Assembly: GCA_030407085.1 (NCBI GenBank) | Contig: JAQOWT010000013.1 | Location: 62,001-126,000 of the forward strand | Reading direction: 5' to 3' | DNA length: 64,000 nt | Source of the DNA: Trichopria drosophilae | Taxonomy: Eukaryota > Arthropoda > Insecta > Hymenoptera > Diapriidae | Shown: positions 53,301 through 64,000 of the stretch, in pieces | Position numbering within the stretch: the stretch's first letter is position 1 | Layout of the letters: every line of letters starts with the position of its first letter | Position numbers and translations under genes: made by a program | The notes under the pieces: generated by a model | Database searches by the model: none | Told to the model about the DNA's origin: nothing | Seen by the model: only the letters and a program-made list of their open reading frames with translations

Positions 53301-56300
53301 TCTTCCATATTTTTATCTTTAGAGATGTCGCGTCACATTCGTAATAAATATGCATCCAGTATTACATAGCAAATTTAAGTCGATATGAAAATTGTACTAT
53401 TTTTCGTCAGTTTAGAATATTTCGATGAAATCATCAATGAAAAAATCATAGCGTCTTCTTGAATATACTCATTGCACTCGTAGTATCATCTAGCGTTTCA
53501 TAGCAACTACAAGAATTAATTAACTAGTCAGTTACATGGGAATTGACAAATTTTGAGCTATAATAGTTCAAGAAGTTGTATTTAGTTTTTTTCTGTTAGT
53601 CTTTATGTTACAGTCTGCGGACCTGTCTACGAAAACTGAAAAATTTTGAACGGTAATGGGATAAGGACGTGTTTTCGTCTTTTTCTGGTAATATTTATAT
53701 TACGGTCTACGGACCTGTCTACGAGAAATGAGATTAGGACAGTGCAATTTGAATATAAGCTTGTTTGCAGGATTTTCAACACGTATTCTGGTGTGCAGAA
53801 GACTCTTGTTATTTAAATATCGTCTTCCATATTTTTATCTTTAGAGATGTCGCGTCACATTCGTAATAAATATGCATCCAGTATTACATAGCAAATTTAA
53901 GTCGATATGAAAATTGTACTATTTTTCGTCAGTTTAGAATATTTCGATGAAATCATCAATGAAAAAATCATAGCGTCTTCTTGAATATACTCATTGCACT
54001 CGTAGTATCATCTACCGTTTCATAGCAACTACAAGAATTAATTAACTAGTCAGTTACATGGGAATTGACAAATTTTGAGCTATAATAGTTCAAGAAGTTG
54101 TATTTAGTTTTTTTCTGTTAGTCTTTATGTTACAGTCTGCGGACCTGTCTACGAAAACTGAAAAATTTTGAACGGTAATGGGATAAGGACGTGTTTTCGT
54201 CTTTTTCTGGTAATATTTATATTACGGTCTACGGACCTGTCTACGAGAAATGAGATTAGGACAGTGCAATTTGAATATAAGCTTGTTTGCAGGATTTTCA
54301 ACACGTATTCTGGTGTGCAGAAGACTCTTGTTATTTAAATATCGTCTTCCATATTTTTATCTTTAGAGATGTCGCGTCACATTCGTAATAAATATGCATC
54401 CAGTATTACATAGCAAATTTAAGTCGATATGAAAATTGTACTATTTTTCGTCAGTTTAGAATATTTCGATGAAATCATCAATGAAAAAATCATAGCGTCT
54501 TCTTGAATATACTCATTGCACTCGTAGTATCATCTAGCGTTTCATAGCAACTACAAGAATTAATTAACTAGTCAGTTACATGGGAATTGACAAATTTTGA
54601 GCTATAATAGTTCAAGAAGTTGTATTTAGTTTTTTTCTGTTAGTCTTTATGTTACAGTCTGCGGACCTGTCTACGAAAACTGAAAAATTTTGAACGGTAA
54701 TGGGATAAGGACGTGTTTTCGTCTTTTTCTGGTAATATTTATATTACGGTCTACGGACCTGTCTACGAGAAATGAGATTAGGACAGTGCAATTTGAATAT
54801 AAGCTTGTTTGCAGGATTTTCAACACGTATTCTGGTGTGCAGAAGACTCTTGTTATTTAAATATCGTCTTCCATATTTTTATCTTTAGAGATGTCGCGTC
54901 ACATTCGTAATAAATATGCATCCAGTATTACATAGCAAATTTAAGTCGATATGAAAATTGTACTATTTTTCGTCAGTTTAGAATATTTCGATGAAATCAT
55001 CAATGAAAAAATCATAGCGTCTTCTTGAATATACTCATTGCACTCGTAGTATCATCTACCGTTTCATAGCAACTACAAGAATTAATTAACTAGTCAGTTA
55101 CATGGGAATTGACAAATTTTGAGCTATAATAGTTCAAGAAGTTGTATTTAGTTTTTTTCTGTTAGTCTTTATGTTACAGTCTGCGGACCTGTCTACGAAA
55201 ACTGAAAAATTTTGAACGGTAATGGGATAAGGACGTGTTTTCGTCTTTTTCTGGTAATATTTATATTACGGTCTACGGACCTGTCTACGAGAAATGAGAT
55301 TAGGACAGTGCAATTTGAATATAAGCTTGTTTGCAGGATTTTCAACACGTATTCTGGTGTGCAGAAGACTCTTGTTATTTAAATATCGTCTTCCATATTT
55401 TTATCTTTAGAGATGTCGCGTCACATTCGTAATAAATATGCATCCAGTATTACATAGCAAATTTAAGTCGATATGAAAATTGTACTATTTTTCGTCAGTT
55501 TAGAATATTTCGATGAAATCATCAATGAAAAAATCATAGCGTCTTCTTGAATATACTCATTGCACTCGTAGTATCATCTACCGTTTCATAGCAACTACAA
55601 GAATTAATTAACTAGTCAGTTACATGGGAATTGACAAATTTTGAGCTATAATAGTTCAAGAAGTTGTATTTAGTTTTTTTCTGTTAGTCTTTATGTTACA
55701 GTCTGCGGACCTGTCTACGAAAACTGAAAAATTTTGAACGGTAATGGGATAAGGACGTGTTTTCGTCTTTTTCTGGTAATATTTATATTACGGTCTACGG
55801 ACCTGTCTACGAGAAATGAGATTAGGACAGTGCAATTTGAATATAAGCTTGTTTGCAGGATTTTCAACACGTATTCTGGTGTGCAGAAGACTCTTGTTAT
55901 TTAAATATCGTCTTCCATATTTTTATCTTTAGAGATGTCGCGTCACATTCGTAATAAATATGCATCCAGTATTACATAGCAAATTTAAGTCGATATGAAA
56001 ATTGTACTATTTTTCGTCAGTTTAGAATATTTCGATGAAATCATCAATGAAAAAATCATAGCGTCTTCTTGAATATACTCATTGCACTCGTAGTATCATC
56101 TACCGTTTCATAGCAACTACAAGAATTAATTAACTAGTCAGTTACATGGGAATTGACAAATTTTGAGCTATAATAGTTCAAGAAGTTGTATTTAGTTTTT
56201 TTCTGTTAGTCTTTATGTTACAGTCTGCGGACCTGTCTACGAAAACTGAAAAATTTTGAACGGTAATGGGATAAGGACGTGTTTTCGTCTTTTTCTGGTA

Positions 56301-59300
56301 ATATTTATATTACGGTCTACGGACCTGTCTACGAGAAATGAGATTAGGACAGTGCAATTTGAATATAAGCTTGTTTGCAGGATTTTCAACACGTATTCTG
56401 GTGTGCAGAAGACTCTTGTTATTTAAATATCGTCTTCCATATTTTTATCTTTAGAGATGTCGCGTCACATTCGTAATAAATATGCATCCAGTATTACATA
56501 GCAAATTTAAGTCGATATGAAAATTGTACTATTTTTCGTCAGTTTAGAATATTTCGATGAAATCATCAATGAAAAAATCATAGCGTCTTCTTGAATATAC
56601 TCATTGCACTCGTAGTATCATCTAGCGTTTCATAGCAACTACAAGAATTAATTAACTAGTCAGTTACATGGGAATTGACAAATTTTGAGCTATAATAGTT
56701 CAAGAAGTTGTATTTAGTTTTTTTCTGTTAGTCTTTATGTTACAGTCTGCGGACCTGTCTACGAAAACTGAAAAATTTTGAACGGTAATGGGATAAGGAC
56801 GTGTTTTCGTCTTTTTCTGGTAATATTTATATTACGGTCTACGGACCTGTCTACGAGAAATGAGATTAGGACAGTGCAATTTGAATATAAGCTTGTTTGC
56901 AGGATTTTCAACACGTATTCTGGTGTGCAGAAGACTCTTGTTATTTAAATATCGTCTTCCATATTTTTATCTTTAGAGATGTCGCGTCACATTCGTAATA
57001 AATATGCATCCAGTATTACATAGCAAATTTAAGTCGATATGAAAATTGTACTATTTTTCGTCAGTTTAGAATATTTCGATGAAATCATCAATGAAAAAAT
57101 CATAGCGTCTTCTTGAATATACTCATTGCACTCGTAGTATCATCTAGCGTTTCATAGCAACTACAAGAATTAATTAACTAGTCAGTTACATGGGAATTGA
57201 CAAATTTTGAGCTATAATAGTTCAAGAAGTTGTATTTAGTTTTTTTCTGTTAGTCTTTATGTTACAGTCTGCGGACCTGTCTACGAAAACTGAAAAATTT
57301 TGAACGGTAATGGGATAAGGACGTGTTTTCGTCTTTTTCTGGTAATATTTATATTACGGTCTACGGACCTGTCTACGAGAAATGAGATTAGGACAGTGCA
57401 ATTTGAATATAAGCTTGTTTGCAGGATTTTCAACACGTATTCTGGTGTGCAGAAGACTCTTGTTATTTAAATATCGTCTTCCATATTTTTATCTTTAGAG
57501 ATGTCGCGTCACATTCGTAATAAATATGCATCCAGTATTACATAGCAAATTTAAGTCGATATGAAAATTGTACTATTTTTCGTCAGTTTAGAATATTTCG
57601 ATGAAATCATCAATGAAAAAATCATAGCGTCTTCTTGAATATACTCATTGCACTCGTAGTATCATCTAGCGTTTCATAGCAACTACAAGAATTAATTAAC
57701 TAGTCAGTTACATGGGAATTGACAAATTTTGAGCTATAATAGTTCAAGAAGTTGTATTTAGTTTTTTTCTGTTAGTCTTTATGTTACAGTCTGCGGACCT
57801 GTCTACGAAAACTGAAAAATTTTGAACGGTAATGGGATAAGGACGTGTTTTCGTCTTTTTCTGGTAATATTTATATTACGGTCTACGGACCTGTCTACGA
57901 GAAATGAGATTAGGACAGTGCAATTTGAATATAAGCTTGTTTGCAGGATTTTCAACACGTATTCTGGTGTGCAGAAGACTCTTGTTATTTAAATATCGTC
58001 TTCCATATTTTTATCTTTAGAGATGTCGCGTCACATTCGTAATAAATATGCATCCAGTATTACATAGCAAATTTAAGTCGATATGAAAATTGTACTATTT
58101 TTCGTCAGTTTAGAATATTTCGATGAAATCATCAATGAAAAAATCATAGCGTCTTCTTGAATATACTCATTGCACTCGTAGTATCATCTACCGTTTCATA
58201 GCAACTACAAGAATTAATTAACTAGTCAGTTACATGGGAATTGACAAATTTTGAGCTATAATAGTTCAAGAAGTTGTATTTAGTTTTTTTCTGTTAGTCT
58301 TTATGTTACAGTCTGCGGACCTGTCTACGAAAACTGAAAAATTTTGAACGGTAATGGGATAAGGACGTGTTTTCGTCTTTTTCTGGTAATATTTATATTA
58401 CGGTCTACGGACCTGTCTACGAGAAATGAGATTAGGACAGTGCAATTTGAATATAAGCTTGTTTGCAGGATTTTCAACACGTATTCTGGTGTGCAGAAGA
58501 CTCTTGTTATTTAAATATCGTCTTCCATATTTTTATCTTTAGAGATGTCGCGTCACATTCGTAATAAATATGCATCCAGTATTACATAGCAAATTTAAGT
58601 CGATATGAAAATTGTACTATTTTTCGTCAGTTTAGAATATTTCGATGAAATCATCAATGAAAAAATCATAGCGTCTTCTTGAATATACTCATTGCACTCG
58701 TAGTATCATCTACCGTTTCATAGCAACTACAAGAATTAATTAACTAGTCAGTTACATGGGAATTGACAAATTTTGAGCTATAATAGTTCAAGAAGTTGTA
58801 TTTAGTTTTTTTCTGTTAGTCTTTATGTTACAGTCTGCGGACCTGTCTACGAAAACTGAAAAATTTTGAACGGTAATGGGATAAGGACGTGTTTTCGTCT
58901 TTTTCTGGTAATATTTATATTACGGTCTACGGACCTGTCTACGAGAAATGAGATTAGGACAGTGCAATTTGAATATAAGCTTGTTTGCAGGATTTTCAAC
59001 ACGTATTCTGGTGTGCAGAAGACTCTTGTTATTTAAATATCGTCTTCCATATTTTTATCTTTAGAGATGTCGCGTCACATTCGTAATAAATATGCATCCA
59101 GTATTACATAGCAAATTTAAGTCGATATGAAAATTGTACTATTTTTCGTCAGTTTAGAATATTTCGATGAAATCATCAATGAAAAAATCATAGCGTCTTC
59201 TTGAATATACTCATTGCACTCGTAGTATCATCTACCGTTTCATAGCAACTACAAGAATTAATTAACTAGTCAGTTACATGGGAATTGACAAATTTTGAGC

Positions 59301-59362
59301 TATAATAGTTCAAGAAGTTGTATTTAGTTTTTTTCTGTTAGTCTTTATGTTACAGTCTGCGG

Positions 59363-59884
59363 ACCTGTCTACGAAAACTGAAAAATTTTGAACGGTAATG
59401 GGATAAGGACGTGTTTTCGTCTTTTTCTGGTAATATTTATATTACGGTCTACGGACCTGTCTACGAGAAATGAGATTAGGACAGTGCAATTTGAATATAA
59501 GCTTGTTTGCATGATTTTCAACACGTATTCTGGTGTGCAGAAGACTCTTGTTATTTAAATATCGTCTTCCATATTTTTATCTTTAGAGATGTCGCGTCAC
59601 ATTCGTAATAAATATGCATCCAGTATTACATAGCAAATTTAAGTCGATATGAAAATTGTACTATTTTTCGTCAGTTTAGAATATTTCGATGAAATCATCA
59701 ATGAAAAAATCATAGCGTCTTCTTGAATATACTCATTGCACTCGTAGTATCATCTAGCGTTTCATAGCAACTACAAGAATTAATTAACTAGTCAGTTACA
59801 TGGGAATTGACAAATTTTGAGCTATAATAGTTCAAGAAGTTGTATTTAGTTTTTTTCTGTTAGTCTTTATGTTACAGTCTGCGG
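59363..59884 (+). repeat. Unit with private GCATGATTTT allele
   Basis: Unit of block 2 with T at unit position 150 (window 59512), where nearly all others have G. The same change is at 46984 and 63166. It lies seven units (3,654 bp) left of the copy at 63017-63538. Both of these units have G at position 395, whereas the hinge copy has C, so the allele has been moved between backgrounds or arose more than once. Confidence 0.85.
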
Positions 59885-62800
59885 ACCTGTCTACGAAAAC
59901 TGAAAAATTTTGAACGGTAATGGGATAAGGACGTGTTTTCGTCTTTTTCTGGTAATATTTATATTACGGTCTACGGACCTGTCTACGAGAAATGAGATTA
60001 GGACAGTGCAATTTGAATATAAGCTTGTTTGCAGGATTTTCAACACGTATTCTGGTGTGCAGAAGACTCTTGTTATTTAAATATCGTCTTCCATATTTTT
60101 ATCTTTAGAGATGTCGCGTCACATTCGTAATAAATATGCATCCAGTATTACATAGCAAATTTAAGTCGATATGAAAATTGTACTATTTTTCGTCAGTTTA
60201 GAATATTTCGATGAAATCATCAATGAAAAAATCATAGCGTCTTCTTGAATATACTCATTGCACTCGTAGTATCATCTACCGTTTCATAGCAACTACAAGA
60301 ATTAATTAACTAGTCAGTTACATGGGAATTGACAAATTTTGAGCTATAATAGTTCAAGAAGTTGTATTTAGTTTTTTTCTGTTAGTCTTTATGTTACAGT
60401 CTGCGGACCTGTCTACGAAAACTGAAAAATTTTGAACGGTAATGGGATAAGGACGTGTTTTCGTCTTTTTCTGGTAATATTTATATTACGGTCTACGGAC
60501 CTGTCTACGAGAAATGAGATTAGGACAGTGCAATTTGAATATAAGCTTGTTTGCAGGATTTTCAACACGTATTCTGGTGTGCAGAAGACTCTTGTTATTT
60601 AAATATCGTCTTCCATATTTTTATCTTTAGAGATGTCGCGTCACATTCGTAATAAATATGCATCCAGTATTACATAGCAAATTTAAGTCGATATGAAAAT
60701 TGTACTATTTTTCGTCAGTTTAGAATATTTCGATGAAATCATCAATGAAAAAATCATAGCGTCTTCTTGAATATACTCATTGCACTCGTAGTATCATCTA
60801 GCGTTTCATAGCAACTACAAGAATTAATTAACTAGTCAGTTACATGGGAATTGACAAATTTTGAGCTATAATAGTTCAAGAAGTTGTATTTAGTTTTTTT
60901 CTGTTAGTCTTTATGTTACAGTCTGCGGACCTGTCTACGAAAACTGAAAAATTTTGAACGGTAATGGGATAAGGACGTGTTTTCGTCTTTTTCTGGTAAT
61001 ATTTATATTACGGTCTACGGACCTGTCTACGAGAAATGAGATTAGGACAGTGCAATTTGAATATAAGCTTGTTTGCAGGATTTTCAACACGTATTCTGGT
61101 GTGCAGAAGACTCTTGTTATTTAAATATCGTCTTCCATATTTTTATCTTTAGAGATGTCGCGTCACATTCGTAATAAATATGCATCCAGTATTACATAGC
61201 AAATTTAAGTCGATATGAAAATTGTACTATTTTTCGTCAGTTTAGAATATTTCGATGAAATCATCAATGAAAAAATCATAGCGTCTTCTTGAATATACTC
61301 ATTGCACTCGTAGTATCATCTACCGTTTCATAGCAACTACAAGAATTAATTAACTAGTCAGTTACATGGGAATTGACAAATTTTGAGCTATAATAGTTCA
61401 AGAAGTTGTATTTAGTTTTTTTCTGTTAGTCTTTATGTTACAGTCTGCGGACCTGTCTACGAAAACTGAAAAATTTTGAACGGTAATGGGATAAGGACGT
61501 GTTTTCGTCTTTTTCTGGTAATATTTATATTACGGTCTACGGACCTGTCTACGAGAAATGAGATTAGGACAGTGCAATTTGAATATAAGCTTGTTTGCAG
61601 GATTTTCAACACGTATTCTGGTGTGCAGAAGACTCTTGTTATTTAAATATCGTCTTCCATATTTTTATCTTTAGAGATGTCGCGTCACATTCGTAATAAA
61701 TATGCATCCAGTATTACATAGCAAATTTAAGTCGATATGAAAATTGTACTATTTTTCGTCAGTTTAGAATATTTCGATGAAATCATCAATGAAAAAATCA
61801 TAGCGTCTTCTTGAATATACTCATTGCACTCGTAGTATCATCTACCGTTTCATAGCAACTACAAGAATTAATTAACTAGTCAGTTACATGGGAATTGACA
61901 AATTTTGAGCTATAATAGTTCAAGAAGTTGTATTTAGTTTTTTTCTGTTAGTCTTTATGTTACAGTCTGCGGACCTGTCTACGAAAACTGAAAAATTTTG
62001 AACGGTAATGGGATAAGGACGTGTTTTCGTCTTTTTCTGGTAATATTTATATTACGGTCTACGGACCTGTCTACGAGAAATGAGATTAGGACAGTGCAAT
62101 TTGAATATAAGCTTGTTTGCAGGATTTTCAACACGTATTCTGGTGTGCAGAAGACTCTTGTTATTTAAATATCGTCTTCCATATTTTTATCTTTAGAGAT
62201 GTCGCGTCACATTCGTAATAAATATGCATCCAGTATTACATAGCAAATTTAAGTCGATATGAAAATTGTACTATTTTTCGTCAGTTTAGAATATTTCGAT
62301 GAAATCATCAATGAAAAAATCATAGCGTCTTCTTGAATATACTCATTGCACTCGTAGTATCATCTAGCGTTTCATAGCAACTACAAGAATTAATTAACTA
62401 GTCAGTTACATGGGAATTGACAAATTTTGAGCTATAATAGTTCAAGAAGTTGTATTTAGTTTTTTTCTGTTAGTCTTTATGTTACAGTCTGCGGACCTGT
62501 CTACGAAAACTGAAAAATTTTGAACGGTAATGGGATAAGGACGTGTTTTCGTCTTTTTCTGGTAATATTTATATTACGGTCTACGGACCTGTCTACGAGA
62601 AATGAGATTAGGACAGTGCAATTTGAATATAAGCTTGTTTGCAGGATTTTCAACACGTATTCTGGTGTGCAGAAGACTCTTGTTATTTAAATATCGTCTT
62701 CCATATTTTTATCTTTAGAGATGTCGCGTCACATTCGTAATAAATATGCATCCAGTATTACATAGCAAATTTAAGTCGATATGAAAATTGTACTATTTTT

Positions 62801-63016
62801 CGTCAGTTTAGAATATTTCGATGAAATCATCAATGAAAAAATCATAGCGTCTTCTTGAATATACTCATTGCACTCGTAGTATCATCTAGCGTTTCATAGC
62901 AACTACAAGAATTAATTAACTAGTCAGTTACATGGGAATTGACAAATTTTGAGCTATAATAGTTCAAGAAGTTGTATTTAGTTTTTTTCTGTTAGTCTTT
63001 ATGTTACAGTCTGCGG

Positions 63017-63538
63017 ACCTGTCTACGAAAACTGAAAAATTTTGAACGGTAATGGGATAAGGACGTGTTTTCGTCTTTTTCTGGTAATATTTATATTACG
63101 GTCTACGGACCTGTCTACGAGAAATGAGATTAGGACAGTGCAATTTGAATATAAGCTTGTTTGCATGATTTTCAACACGTATTCTGGTGTGCAGAAGACT
63201 CTTGTTATTTAAATATCGTCTTCCATATTTTTATCTTTAGAGATGTCGCGTCACATTCGTAATAAATATGCATCCAGTATTACATAGCAAATTTAAGTCG
63301 ATATGAAAATTGTACTATTTTTCGTCAGTTTAGAATATTTCGATGAAATCATCAATGAAAAAATCATAGCGTCTTCTTGAATATACTCATTGCACTCGTA
63401 GTATCATCTAGCGTTTCATAGCAACTACAAGAATTAATTAACTAGTCAGTTACATGGGAATTGACAAATTTTGAGCTATAATAGTTCAAGAAGTTGTATT
63501 TAGTTTTTTTCTGTTAGTCTTTATGTTACAGTCTGCGG
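63017..63538 (+). repeat. Second downstream unit with GCATGATTTT allele
   Basis: T at unit position 150 (window 63166) and G at 395, as in the unit at 59363-59884. It is the last complete unit in the window. Confidence 0.85.
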
Positions 63539-64000
63539 ACCTGTCTACGAAAACTGAAAAATTTTGAACGGTAATGGGATAAGGACGTGTTTTCGTCTTT
63601 TTCTGGTAATATTTATATTACGGTCTACGGACCTGTCTACGAGAAATGAGATTAGGACAGTGCAATTTGAATATAAGCTTGTTTGCAGGATTTTCAACAC
63701 GTATTCTGGTGTGCAGAAGACTCTTGTTATTTAAATATCGTCTTCCATATTTTTATCTTTAGAGATGTCGCGTCACATTCGTAATAAATATGCATCCAGT
63801 ATTACATAGCAAATTTAAGTCGATATGAAAATTGTACTATTTTTCGTCAGTTTAGAATATTTCGATGAAATCATCAATGAAAAAATCATAGCGTCTTCTT
63901 GAATATACTCATTGCACTCGTAGTATCATCTACCGTTTCATAGCAACTACAAGAATTAATTAACTAGTCAGTTACATGGGAATTGACAAATTTTGAGCTA

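Larger units (their letters stand above)
46852..64000 (+). repeat. Satellite array, forward block 2 (522-bp unit)
   Basis: A 505-bp partial unit (46852-47356), 31 full 522-bp units starting at 47357, and 462 bp of another reaching the window edge. I saw no length variants. Unit positions 1-394 match block 1, but GAGCTATAATAGTTC (T at 461 and 469) replaces GAGCGATAATAGGTC in all units. Position 395 is polymorphic: C (CTACCG) in 22 and G (CTAGCG) in 11 of 33 scorable units. The array continues beyond the right edge. No gene or RNA gene is visible. Confidence 0.97.

Noticed and set aside
1..64000. CRISPR-like array of direct repeats.
   Set aside because: The repeat is 522 bp and contiguous, with no short repeat and unique spacer structure and no cas genes.

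Overview
The window is one long satellite-DNA field. I can support no protein gene, tRNA, rRNA or other RNA gene, or CRISPR array anywhere in it. Nearly every base belongs to a tandem repeat with a 522-bp unit (about 33% GC), repeated roughly 122 times with very little length change: one 520-bp unit and four 523-bp units. This is the organisation of constitutive heterochromatin (centromeric, pericentromeric or subtelomeric) in a eukaryote. The species cannot be read from the sequence. The unit has 20 CpG where about 14 would be expected from its base counts (77 C, 95 G), so CpG is not depleted. That argues mildly against a heavily methylated vertebrate or plant satellite and fits an invertebrate, for example an insect, but this is inference.

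Layout, numbering each unit so that base 1 is window position 1: (1) forward block 1 at 1-19137, 36 full units plus 347 bp, very homogeneous except for a divergent patch at 13049-17746; (2) a seamless tail-to-tail hinge at 19131-19137 where the strand flips, with 7 bp of shared A-rich sequence; (3) an inverted block at 19138-46792, 488 bp plus 52 full units plus 19 bp, made of a more variable subfamily with higher-order mixing of unit types and an edge cluster of divergent units at 40506-46773; (4) a 59-bp degenerate hinge at 46793-46851; (5) forward block 2 at 46852-64000, 505 bp plus 31 full units plus 462 bp, running off the window.

The three blocks are distinct. Block 1 and block 2 share the first about 394 bases of the unit, but block 2 carries T at unit positions 461 and 469 (and often C at 395), as the inverted block does. 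Block 2 units therefore look like recombinants of the other two types. The unit contains an old internal duplication of about 92 bp, so it probably grew from a shorter repeat. The many 60-codon open frames are artefacts: they appear or vanish with a single base change at one stop codon and vary mainly at amino-acid-changing sites. The points most worth checking are the two inversion hinges, the mosaic origin of block 2, and the quasi-trimeric higher-order pattern near 23.8-31.6 kb.
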